NCBI GenBank assembly: GCA_030295235.1
Contig: AP026140.1
Location: 744,001 to 808,000, forward strand
Origin: Fistulifera solaris
Lineage: Eukaryota > Bacillariophyta > Bacillariophyceae > Naviculales > Stauroneidaceae
Length of the DNA: 64,000 bases
Direction of reading: 5' to 3'
Under the pieces are notes generated by a model that saw nothing but the letters and a program-made list of their open reading frames with translations, made no database searches and was not told the origin of the DNA. Made by a program: the position numbers and the translations under genes. This document shows positions 45,199 through 54,885 of the stretch, in pieces; the first letter of the stretch is position 1, and every line of letters begins with the position of its first letter.

Positions 45199-45419
45199 GA
45201 AAATCATCGCCTGCTCCTTGCGCCTGCTGGCATTTCGTCCGTGTCTCGAGTTCGAGTCCCGGTAGTATTAGGTGTGGTGACGCCAAGGATGACGCTTATC
45301 AATAAGCCGGCAACTTAAATCGAAAATTTGTAATTTACTCATTAATTGCGGATATGACATGGAAATAAACGCATTACAGTGTCGTGGAACTACACAGAGC
45401 AACTTTTAATAGCAATTAT

Positions 45420-47780
45420 CTATGCATACATAGATTCAATGGCATCCTTGTACTTTTCTGCAGCTACGCTGCGTTTCAGCTTCATCGTTGGAGTCAGTTC
45501 GCCTACTTTCTCACTAAAGTCTGTATCGATCAAAAACCATTTCCCCACTCGCTGAGCTTGCGATGTTGCTTTTTCATTGGCTTGCTTGAGCCCATTGTCG
45601 AAATAGAGACACCATTTGGGGTCGTCCCGTGCTTGCTCGGTAGTTTCTGCTAAGCTTCCAATGTCTTTGCAAGTATCGAGGCTGATACCAGCAAGCTTAC
45701 TCGATGGAACCCCGTTACTGCTCACTTCCACGTGAAGCGAAATCAAGACCGTTAAAAATTTACGCTTGTCGGCCGATGACCATGGCATTCGATACAGCCG
45801 CCATTGCGTGTTTGATCTCTGTCTCGATAAGGACCGGAGGTATGTTTTCGCCACCGGCTGTAATGATGAGTTCTTTTATCCTTCCCGTTATCGTATAGAA
45901 GCCTGATTGTCCAGGAATACTGGGATGCACATCGTCGTCCACTGTGGCGATATCGCCCGTGCGCAAATATCCGTCGTCATCAAAAGCCTCTTCGGTCAAT
46001 TGTGGCATACCCATATACCCTGCGAAAATGTTCCGACCTCGTAAGCGAAGTTCTCCGGTATCACGGTCAATTTTTGTATCGGTTCCCAGCATGGGCCGTC
46101 CTACTGTTCCCACCTTGAAAGCATTGTATTGATTCGATAAATGAGGACCCGTACTCTCCGATTGGCCGAAAACGTCCAAGATGGGGATATCAAGGGACTG
46201 AAAGTATTGAAGTATCTTAATGTCAATCGGTGCGGCCGAAACGTACAACTCATTACATTGATCTAACCCAAGCTTTTGATGAACCGGCCTGAGTAAAAGT
46301 TGAGCTGCATAGTATCCGAGAGGAAATTCACGTATAATGCTACATTGTTTTTGTCCTTCATAGCTGGCAGCTCTCCAGTAAGCTGCGGCTTCCTCCTTGG
46401 CCCATGTTGATACGATCTTTGTGACGCCTGTGACTGTTTTGGCTACCTCCTGCATCCTGTCTATAGCAATACAATCAGATTCGCTTCGACCTCGTCTTGC
46501 ATCTTCAATGGAATGAGCCACCTAAGACTTACCGTAGATCTTTTCCCATACCTAGAAAGCACGGTGGAGCTGTTTAGCGGCTTTCCGCGCAAAAGCAAAT
46601 CGAAACACTACACACAACTCACCCGAGGCACTCCGAAAAAGACGGTCGGACGTACATCTCGTAGAGTATCGACGAGAGAACCTTTCAAAGCATCTGGTTG
46701 CGCAAAATATACTTTACATCCACTAAAGAGGGGTTGAAACATATCCAACGCTTGGGCAGCGATATGACTGAGCGGAAGATACGACACCAACTTGTCGTCT
46801 TTGTCGAGATATCCTTTGCGAGCTGTCTTGAGCATAGTGCGAGCCGTCCACGTGATATTGTCGTGGGTGATCATGACCGATTTGGGTGGCCCCGTAGTTC
46901 CACTCTTTTAGCAGCATGGGATGGCGTAAGGACAATCACGCTTTCATAGCCCAACACGACTTTTCGAACAAGAAGCGAGCTTACCGTGTAAACAAGTTCA
47001 CATGTTTCACCGGGTTTCCATGATTCGGTACGCTGTTTCAAAAGGACGTCGGATATCTCCGTCCCCAGTTGGATGAATTGATCAAAATGATATATTTTTA
47101 CAGAACCATTCATGTCTCTGTTGATACTCTCCGATCCGTAGAGAACAATGGCTTTTAAATAAGGAAGATCAGCAGCGATTGCATCATACTTCTCCAGTTG
47201 TGAAACACTATCGACCACAACAACACGAGCTCTGGAATGATCGGTAATATATTTGCATGCTTCGGGTCCGTTGGTCGTGTACTATGTTCATGAAGACAAA
47301 CCACGTTGAGATGCGTGAATCCCATATTCTTCACAACAAACAAAACGAACTTACGATACCACTAGCGACACCTCCTGCTGCCATCGCCCCGAAATTACAT
47401 ATAAACCATTCCGGACTGTTGAAACCCATGATATTGATGGTATCGAATCGTTCAAAACCAATGGACAACAAAGCCTTGCCGAAGGCATTCACCTGATCTC
47501 GATATTGCTTCCAGGTCCAGCTGGTCCACGGTGTTTCAGTAAGCGGAACGCCCTGTCGAATCAAATATTGATCAGAATCTTGCGCCAGAAATGGCGTCGA
47601 CTCTTTGTATCGTACCTTTCGTGGCCTTTTCTGAAACAAAGCTTCTTCGTTGCCGTATTCTTGCACCACCTGATCAAACGCATCGAACACTCTCATGGGC
47701 GGGATGGACGCTTGACCGGGTCCCATGCGTATCCGGACTTCTTGACGAATGTCGGAGGTATATAGAGGAAGATCATTCAT
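45420..47780 (-). CDS. Long-chain acyl-CoA synthetase, bubblegum (ACSBG) type, three introns
   Basis: The enzyme activates fatty acids to acyl-CoA through an acyl-AMP intermediate. Four exons join in phase: 47355-47780, 46985-47281, 46623-46904 and 45420-46551, with introns of 73, 80 and 71 bp. Motifs: IMGFNSPEWF, GIYTTNGPEACKY, the P-loop SGTTGPPKS (created exactly at the second splice), FFGVPRVWEKIY, YVSAAPI, FGQSESTG, GYLRTGD and GGENIPPVLIE, the last typical of bubblegum-type synthetases. The ATG at 47780 is used. Two faults: an in-frame TAG at 46522-46524 soon after the third splice, and a one-base shift near 45773-45779, where VIG should continue to DKRKFLT. About 710 residues if continuous. 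Real inactivation or consensus errors are both possible. Confidence 0.86.
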
Positions 47781-48171
47781 ATTGTTGTCGTGGTGCTGAT
47801 GGTTATCACGCAGATACTTCTGCAATTATTCATTTTGATTTTTGACATAAAAGGCCTTACCAGGTATAATAATCAACGCGATCCGAAAGATACGACCCGC
47901 GTGCGTGCAAGCCCGCGTGCCGTTTGGCATGCGTTCACTTTAAAACGAGATCGTGTTTGAGAAGTGCTAAGACACAATCTTATTTTGCAGAACTATTTCT
48001 GTTAACCCGAACCTCAATAGGGAGAGGTTAATTATTTCGGCGACCGCAACATAAACGTTTTTATTTACTCCGTACTGGTATTTTTATTCATCGCAAATCG
48101 CAACCCCACGCAAACGTTCAAGTGTTGCTGTACCTGGTAGATTATCAATATCGTTACCCAAACCCCACAAC
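47781..48171. other. Intergenic, divergent promoter of ACSBG and LRR-C
   Basis: A 391-bp gap between divergent starts. Nothing recognisable. Confidence 0.45.
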
Positions 48172-49880
48172 ATGAAAAAAACAGAACACAGGACCTACTG
48201 GAACTGATTCCGCCGGAAAAGTGGTCGATCGAACAGCAAAACTTTCAAGCAGAATGTCCGACAATAAAAGACGTTCTTCTTCTCTACCGATTACGGCGAG
48301 AACTTAGCGAGCTGGAGGACTTTGAATGGGTAGTGCTTCCTACTCGATTCGCTATTTGGCGAGAAAATGGGACTTTTATTTGTGTTAATCACTATTATGA
48401 ACAGAAATACCAAATGAAACACGCTTCATCTATCATAAGGTATGACGAATACAGTTTGTCCTTTGCTATTTATGGTGAAGTAGATGCTGCGATTGCCGAA
48501 ACTGCTACCTTTCTCTGGTCATTGCAGAGTTCAGCAGATCCCGAAAGTAGCCTGACAATTTCAGTTCGCGAAGATCTGAGAAAAGAGTTCTACTTTGACT
48601 TTGCTGCGCTCCAGGTCGAGCAGCTGACGTGCATCTTAGATGCAAATCCGGAACGTTCTTTCGATTTAAATGCAGGGATATGGAGTGAAGAGAAGTCGGT
48701 TGTTTTAGCAACAAGACCTTACCCTTTAAATTTGAAGCTGAGGTATTCTGGACCGTCTCGTGGCTTTTTGTTTGAGGACGGTGGAACGGCATTTGTTGAT
48801 GCTCTGGAGAAACGACAATCATCCTTCGGTTCCCTTAGTATTGCAGCATCGTTTGACGACCCCGTTGCCCATGACACAGATAAGATGCCTGTTAGTCGCG
48901 CGAATCTGAAGCGGATCCTTGAAATGTCTGGAAAATTTGAAGCGCTGGCGTTCAGTCCCTTAGATAGAGATTGTGTCCTGATTCCATTTGCCGCCAACGT
49001 CAAGACTCTGGATTACATGGTGGATGTGAAATTTATGAAACCGGAAGATTTTGAATCTCTTGTTATTGTACCCAAAAATTTGGACTTGACAATATGTCAC
49101 GATGAGGACGAGAGTTGGGATGAGCTTTTGCTCTCGTGCTTGAAACGTGTGGCCGAGTTGGGTCATTTCGAAACACTTGGTATTGCCGTGGATGGAAACT
49201 GGGATTACAATGATGACGATCTACATGACTATGAATCCGTAGCAGTTGTGGCAGAAGCGTTGATCAAGGTAATTGACAGGAACCCGAACTTAACATCTCT
49301 GGATATTAGTGGTTCCTACTGGCTATTGGATTGGGGGCCCCAATTTAAAAGAATCTTCAAAGCGATGGAAAAGCACAGCAGCCTACGTACATTTATTATG
49401 GTGGAGGATTGTGACTGGGAGAGTGATTCGGACATCGAAGACTCAGGCGACGATTCCACGGAATGTTTTGATTACCCTCGATATTCTTGGCTAGAGCAGT
49501 TGCTCTCACGCAACAGAAACATCGAAGTACAGGAAAGCTCAGGAAAACGGTGTTCAAACGGAGCAAGCATCGACAAGCTTTATCTGCTGAATCATTTCTA
49601 CCGTGGTTCGGTACAGCCTGTGAAAGATACTCAAGTTACAGCATGGCGGCCATTACTGGTAGCAACGGCGTTGATGGAAAGCGCTTCGAGGAACTTTAGA
49701 TTTTCTTCGCTGCTCTTGTTCAATCATACGGACGTTCTTTGTGAATTCATGCAAGATCTGAGTCTAGACGAACGCGGTGCCTTGCAATTTGTGTCGGAGG
49801 ATTCTGAAGATCTAATGACGCCGACTTTGCCCCTCCATCAGGATCCGATGAAGACAAAAATCATCCGAGACACCAATTAA
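48172..49880 (+). CDS. LRR-like family protein C, one frame break
   Basis: Third member of the uncharacterised family and the only one on the plus strand. The ATG at 48172 is followed by an A7 run where a one-base difference separates it from DLLELIPPEKWSIEQQNF. From 48205 the frame is open to 49880: IYGEVDAAIAETATF, FDFAALQVEQLTCILDANP, LATRPYPLNLKL, GTAFVDALEKR, DTDKMPVSRANLKRILEM, VDVKFMKPEDFE, NPNLTSLDISGSYWLLDWG, SWLEQLLSRNRNIEV and ATALMESASRNF. An acidic loop (DCDWESDSDIEDSGDDS) precedes the WLEQ block, as in the other copies. About 569 residues, no signal or membrane span. It is closer to copy A than to copy B by eye (GSYW.LDWG). Function unknown. Confidence 0.72.
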
Positions 49881-50608
49881 AGAGTCACTTTTAAGTGTAG
49901 CAAGAATGCCCGCTCGTTACAACATATCGCAAAGGACTTCCTTTACCCAGGTATCATAATATATGACTTCTTCAAGTAGCCAAGGTAGCAAAGCAAAGAT
50001 ATTTGGACAGCTTCCCGTCAAAACTAGACACCGCTCCGCGTCCGTTGTCAATTTCCGTATCATTTTCGAATGAAAAAACAGTTCGCTTTTCATGCGAAGT
50101 ATAATCTATCTTGCCCGTGCGATCTTCATGCATACGACCGCTTTATCTAGCCATGCGGAACTAACATTCAATTGCAACAATGCTCCTCTGATTTGGTGCG
50201 CGGAATCATGGTGCGTGTGCTGTCATTTGTCAGACCTCAGGACAAACAGATCTTGTAAGAACGCTCTTCTCTTAAATCAAATTCGGTGTTATGCCGATAA
50301 ACGCACATACCAGTACTCCGCATTATAGGTTGTGTGGCATTCGCGAAGGTTATGCCGACAGTCGTGCATAATGCGTAACAGTAGGAAATACCGCGCGATC
50401 ATATTCTAAGACTCATTCTCTGACGAAACGCCGCGCCACAATGTCTCCTTAGTTTTTCTGGCCTAAGGGTAGGAGGCGATTACCGAGGTGATCTTCAATC
50501 CGTGTTGACTTCCTATTCAGTGACCTCGGAGTCGGAAGTTTTGTATGAGCAAATGAATTGTGATGATAAGATATCATAAAATTTCGACTGTTCAAGGTTT
50601 GCGAAAAC
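49881..50608. other. Intergenic, possible small Cys-rich frame
   Basis: A 728-bp gap. A 78-codon frame at 50092-50328 has a hydrophobic start and many cysteines, and could be a fragment or relative of the downstream Cys-rich gene, but no clear repeat match is seen. Otherwise empty. Confidence 0.3.
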
Positions 50609-51437
50609 ATGAATGTATTCCGGCGCGTTCATCTGTACTTCTTTGGTTACTTGTTGGCCATTCGAATTATTCTCTCTGGTGCATTGTGCTCTTGCTCGTT
50701 CGAGAGCACAGGTAGTAACGTCAATGATTGCAGCGAAGTTTTGTGCAATCGACATCGAAAATGATAGCATAGAGTGCGCAGCAACCCAGTCTCCGTGGAC
50801 TTTGCCAGAGACGACATTTATTTCAGGCTGTACGATAGTTGTTTGCCAAGATGGAGCTTGCCATAATACCACGATCGACGTTGGTATCGAGAGCACTGTC
50901 ACTTGCACCACGGGCTTGCCAAGACGCTGAATTACGCTGCAAGCAACCAGCGTTATCGTCTGTGAAGGCGATACAAGTTGCCCAGCCGATTCCTGTCAAA
51001 CCAACACGTGCGATGGTGCAACGATTGCGGCGGGTGTGGATAGTGAAATTTATTGCACCGGAGATGCGTGTAAAGAAACAATCCTTTCTACAGATTCGAA
51101 CGGTGCCATTACCTGTCAAGGAAGTACCTCCTGCCAAACAGCACGCATGGCGGCAGGAATTGACACCAATGTATCCTGCATTTATACGGGTAGTAGCGCA
51201 AACAATAGCGGCGGTACTTGTCGGGATACAGCGATCATTGCTGACGCATCGTGCAATATTTCATGTCATGGCGATTCGACTTGTCAGGGTATGCAGCTGA
51301 CCTCCGGTGTGGATGCAGTTATTGAGTGCTTAGGAGTGAACGCTTGCCTAGATTCGTCCATGACCATGGGAACGGGATCAAAGACGATTTGCAAAGACGG
51401 AGCTCTTTGCGATAATCAAGGTGCCGTCGAAAACTAA
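50609..51437 (+). CDS. Secreted Cys-rich repeat protein, several frame breaks
   Basis: The ATG at 50609 gives a clear signal peptide ending near SGALCSCS. The rest repeats a unit of about 22-25 residues, roughly V-x-C-x-G-x-x-(S/A)-C-x-x-(A/T)-x-(I/M)-x-x-G-(V/I)-(D/E), for example ITCQGSTSCQTARMAAGID, ISCHGDSTCQGMQLTSGVD and IVVCQDGACHNTTIDVGIE. At least six units can be traced, spread over at least three frames because of breaks near 50765, 50920 and 50960. Regular short strands with paired cysteines suggest a beta-solenoid held by disulfides. After a TAA at 51435-51437 the same frame continues open with a Pro/Thr-rich stretch to about 51735, so a stalk or tail may belong to it. A cell-surface or frustule-associated role is conjecture. 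Confidence 0.55.
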
Positions 51438-51906
51438 ACGGTACCCGAAACAGCTCCGCCCGTCCCAGACGTCCAAACAATTTTCGAGCAAAGTACTGAT
51501 TTACCAGCGACAGTTCCAACGAGCGCGCCATCGGACGCTACGTTAGGGCGACTAGTCCCTCCTCCTGGTAAAACTGCTGCACAAGCGGTCTCTCGCACGG
51601 CTGCCCGACCGCGGGAGAGGCAGTATCGGTCGCATCTTCTGCTTCTAATGACTACTTCGTTGCGCGTTGTCTTCCCACCGGTGGCAATGACGGCTCTTCT
51701 TCTTTTTAACGGAAGTACCATGTTCATGATCTAAGCGCAGCGCCGGTCTAGAGAACAGGAGCGCGAAACCAACACCACATGGGCTATTTTTCCTTTTAAC
51801 AAATCATTTGCATCAGTGCCGCCCCACGTGATATTTCAATTAAAATAAATAGAGATCTTGCATATTCATTCAATTTGTACGTTTGCTCGTCGTTGCTTCC
51901 TCTTCC
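51438..51906. other. Cys-rich gene 3' region, Pro/Thr-rich open stretch
   Basis: From 51438 to about 51735 the frame of the Cys-rich gene remains open past its stop and encodes Pro/Thr/Ser-rich, low-complexity sequence. The remainder to 51906 shows nothing. Confidence 0.35.
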
Positions 51907-52602
51907 CTACTGCTGTACTTCGGTTTCTTTTCGCTCCACCACCAACAAAACAGGCCGTTGCTCCGGATCCATCCGGTTCGAGGCAATCGCTTCCAGCACT
52001 TCTTCAAATGGTTTTTGGGGATCCACCGAGTACATGAAACGCACCGTCTTGGGTTGTCCGATACCTCCTACCATGAGTTGCCACGTCGGTTGTACCATTT
52101 CCATCCGACACGCCGTACAGGCTCGGACCAAGTCACCGACTTGCAAGCCGGCTCCGTTGCTTCGAGGAGCCACTTCATCGACAACGACCGCACCGGGAAT
52201 ATCTTCACTTTCTCCCAACAAAATACCCAGTGGCAGCATGGCTTCGATCACAGTAATAAACGAGGATTCGTTCCAGAGAGGCCGGAAATCACACCGCTCC
52301 ATAATCGTTTGACCGTCGGGTTTCAATATCGGTACCATGGCCGAATAGCGTTCCCGTAGCGCCGTGGCTTCCGCTTGAGCTTCGGCTTTCATTTTTCGTT
52401 CTCGTTCGGCAGCCGTCATCTTTTCTTGTTCGAATGACGCAATTTCCTCTCGCAATTGTGCCGCTTTTTGCTTCAGTAGTTCAGGAGAATCATCGTTCGA
52501 AGAGAAGAGAGCCTTTCGAGGTGCGCGGGGCGTTGGAAGGATCCAGGCGTCGACTATTACTTGCGCCGGCAAATGAAACAGGACTACCGAGATTAATTTC
52601 AT
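51907..52602 (-). CDS. PDZ-domain protein with coiled coil and plastid-like leader
   Basis: The ATG at 52602 (an upstream extension lacks an ATG) starts a hydrophobic leader ending VDAWILPTPRAPRK, where an aromatic residue after Ala and a basic stretch fit diatom plastid import. Residues about 40-90 are a charged coiled coil (Lys/Glu/Ala-rich). Residues about 125-200 form a PDZ-like domain: LPLGILLG, IPGAVVVDEVAP, GAGLQVGDLVRACTA, then KTVRFMYSV. The frame is intact at 231 residues. PDZ domains bind C-terminal peptides; here no protease domain accompanies it, so an adaptor or scaffold role in the plastid is likely. Partner unknown. The gene is conserved-looking but I know no name for it. Confidence 0.65.
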   Translation of the reverse strand: MKLISVVLFHLPAQVIVDAWILPTPRAPRKALFSSNDDSPELLKQKAAQLREEIASFEQEKMTAAERERKMKAEAQAEATALRERYSAMVPILKPDGQTIMERCDFRPLWNESSFITVIEAMLPLGILLGESEDIPGAVVVDEVAPRSNGAGLQVGDLVRACTACRMEMVQPTWQLMVGGIGQPKTVRFMYSVDPQKPFEEVLEAIASNRMDPEQRPVLLVVERKETEVQQ

Positions 52603-52939
52603 GACAAATCGCCTTTGAGACGAATGTAATACTTCGGCTAGCAGTGACACTTCAGGAAGAACGAATGTAATGAGAATAAATGTTGCATGCGTCCTGCAGC
52701 CGCGCGTTATTATTGCGTGTCATTCGTTGATGCTCCGCTGCGACACATAGTCTTTCGTACTTATACACAAAATAAGTTACATGTTTTTGCTTAATTCCAG
52801 CTTCATATAAGACTGTTTCTATATAAGTAGCAAGGTATCTGTACGACATTTAATTGACTTTTCGTGACAATGAACAACACCAATTTTTTATTTTCCTTTT
52901 TTTATCTTATCATCCTGTGCTTTCAAAGTCAACAAAGAC
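52603..52939. other. Intergenic, divergent promoter
   Basis: A 337-bp gap between the PDZ gene and the dioxygenase-like gene. T-rich near 52885-52912. Nothing else seen. Confidence 0.45.
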
Positions 52940-53869
52940 ATGAGAAAGTATTATTATCTGCTTTCGTTCCTCCTCTATCCTTTGCTGATACACGCGGACG
53001 CTACTTGCGCCGCGGAAGATGGCGTTTGCACCTTAACAAATAATGAGGAAGCATCATTTCATTCACCACCCGCTTGTCGAACAGTAGTTCTTTCATCATC
53101 AGTTTACGATATTTATTCCAACGGAGGTTCCGCACAAGCTTATAAACCCCATCAGCCCGAAAAGAACGAAATTTGTAATCCATCGCTGTATGAATCATCG
53201 CGGTATCGGACCGCTAGTTGGCCATTTTACTCCTCTTCCTCGGCCAGGGCTCCGCAATTGAAACTAACGATCCAACCTTGGCGTTGTGAAGAATCGACTT
53301 GTTGTGAATGGCAGAATGCGAATGTCACGCTCGAAATATGGCAAACACGTCCAGATGGGACGTACTCGTCCCTTCGTCCCGGACAGCAAGAGGGTGATTG
53401 TCGAGCTCATCAACAGGGTGACATTTTCACTTTTACGACAGTAGTACCGGGATCTACCGGGATTTTAGGAGGCTTGGGTCCCTACGGGTTTGACTTGGCT
53501 CCGTATGGTCCTCCTGTATTACATATTCTAGCGCAGCACCCGGACATGGAGCCCTTGTTGCTCAATGTTCCTATTCTCACACAACGAACAACGCTGGAAT
53601 CAAAACCATTTCGCTATTCCGATTGGAGAGGTGCGGCCTGGACGCAACCCCAAGTAGATGTAGCTCCGTACCATATTGCAATGTGGGAACCCAACAGTGC
53701 GGCAAACTCGATCGACATTCATTTGGATGTTTACTTGCAGCCACAAAAGGACCGAGTGTCTTTGACGAAGAAATTGTGTCGTTCTTGGATCTACGGATTG
53801 CCGTCATCTTTCTTTGTGGAGCCAATTTCTGTGTGTGCGGCGTCCATGCTAGACTTTTTTGCACTTTGA
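52940..53869 (+). CDS. Secreted intradiol ring-cleavage dioxygenase-like protein
   Basis: The ATG at 52940 gives a signal peptide ending LLIHADA. The middle fits the intradiol dioxygenase beta-sandwich: NANVTLEIWQTRPDGTYSSL is the family's V-x-(I/V)-W-(Q/H)-x-(D/N)-x-x-G-x-Y element, followed by GDIFTFTTVVPG and a strand PPVLHILAQ in place of the usual R-P-x-H-I-H. Of the catalytic Tyr-Tyr-His-His set I see a Tyr near the start and one His at the expected place, so iron binding is uncertain. After about 53750 the other forward frame offers a hydrophobic C-terminus (to 53880) that looks like a membrane anchor; a one-base difference is possible there. About 310 residues. Enzymatic activity is not established. 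Confidence 0.55.
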   Translation: MRKYYYLLSFLLYPLLIHADATCAAEDGVCTLTNNEEASFHSPPACRTVVLSSSVYDIYSNGGSAQAYKPHQPEKNEICNPSLYESSRYRTASWPFYSSSSARAPQLKLTIQPWRCEESTCCEWQNANVTLEIWQTRPDGTYSSLRPGQQEGDCRAHQQGDIFTFTTVVPGSTGILGGLGPYGFDLAPYGPPVLHILAQHPDMEPLLLNVPILTQRTTLESKPFRYSDWRGAAWTQPQVDVAPYHIAMWEPNSAANSIDIHLDVYLQPQKDRVSLTKKLCRSWIYGLPSSFFVEPISVCAASMLDFFAL

Positions 53870-54043
53870 TGAAAAAGTGACTTGAATTATGCTGTCTCTG
53901 TTTCGTCCACATTATTCAATTTGTAACATCGATTTAGCGATATCAATATTTCGAACACAGAATTTTGTTGTGGATTCAGCGTACTACGTAAGATGCTCTC
54001 AACAAATCATTTGTTATTCGAACGAGTGTCTAATTATATGGCT

Positions 54044-54553
54044 TTACTCATCATCATCGTCTTCATCCTCCTCCTCTTCTTCCTCCCTCGTCATCACCGA
54101 ATTTGTCGAATTTGCTCCAATCATACGTTGTAAATGTCTTTCCTTTGTTGTTGAGTTGCCACATTTTCTCCGTGAATGTTCCCGTCGCATACTCTCCCAC
54201 TACAATCAACATAATCAACCACGAAGCATATCCTGCTGTAGACTTGCCGAATCTATTTTTCACAAAGGCAACCACGAAATAAAGAAAAAACGAGCGTCAG
54301 AACTTTATCAATATTCTAAAGAGAAAACTATCGCACGTTGCTTCAACAGCATCGAAACGAAACGGATGTAACACTAACAATCACTTTAACGGCCCGCGTC
54401 AATACCTCTCTCCGTCGCAAAAAAGAATACTCACGTGTTGTACCAAGTACCGATGGCTCCGGTCATCGAAGGCTTCGGCACAGAGGCGAATGTGCGCTGT
54501 GCAACGAGCCGTTGCACAAGAAGTCGTCGAGCGGCTTGTCGAAAGAGCGCCAT
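54044..54553 (-). CDS. QCR9: Cytochrome bc1 complex subunit 9 (QCR9-like), one intron
   Basis: QCR9 is a small one-helix subunit of mitochondrial complex III. Exon 1 (54435-54553) starts at ATG 54553 with an Arg/Gln/Leu amphipathic presequence (MALFRQAARRLLVQRL), then GAIGTWYNT. A 182-bp GT-AG intron (54253-54434) splices in phase to FGKSTAGYASWLIMLIVVGEYATG, one membrane helix, and WQLNNKGKTF, comparable to the N-x-G-K-x-W/F end of known QCR9. The last part as written ends in Gly/Arg at 54063, but one base less in a G3 run gives a run of Glu/Asp ending at a TAA at 54044-54046, a more sensible acidic tail. About 108 residues. Assignment rests on the WYN-helix-NKGK pattern. Confidence 0.6.
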
Positions 54554-54885
54554 GGTGATATTGTTATTATGAAAGGTAAAGCTTTTATTTGCTGCGTTTT
54601 ATTGCGATCGGCTTTTGGTGGGACGGGCGAGTTCACAGACGATCGTAGTAGCATTTCTACGCGGCTCGACGCATCGTTCGCTTTGTTCGCTTACGTTTTA
54701 CTCTAAGAGATTAAGTAGGTCGTGGAACCAAGCGGTGACCTTGCATCGACGTAATCAATGACGTCATGCTATGAGTTGTGTCGTGGTACTAGTACGGCTG
54801 CAACATTAGGGACTTATTCTCGTAGCGAGTAGGTCTAAAGGAATATCTAATCTAGTTTACTTTGATTATGATTTCAAACAATAGC
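54554..54885. other. Intergenic with CRE palindrome
   Basis: A 332-bp gap upstream of QCR9 and downstream of the carrier gene. It contains TGACGTCA at 54759-54766. No gene is seen. Confidence 0.45.
54759..54766. promoter_or_regulatory. CRE palindrome TGACGTCA
   Basis: A perfect bZIP/CREB-type palindrome about 206 bp upstream of the QCR9 start. Function inferred only. Confidence 0.3.

Noticed and set aside
45240-45270. tRNA-like GTTCGAGTCCC next to the right LTR of copia element 2
   Set aside because: The flanking bases do not form the T-stem and no acceptor or anticodon arms pair around it.
46525-46535. Possible 11-bp GT-AG intron removing the TAG region in the ACSBG gene
   Set aside because: Far too short for splicing, and its removal would break the frame.
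50823-51137. Minus-strand frame across the Cys-rich gene
   Set aside because: A mirror of the Cys-rich repeats; the plus strand has the signal peptide and repeat logic.
53889-54371. Plus-strand frame with a run of serines
   Set aside because: It is the antisense of the QCR9 acidic tail, intron and exon; the Ser run is a shadow of Glu/Asp codons.
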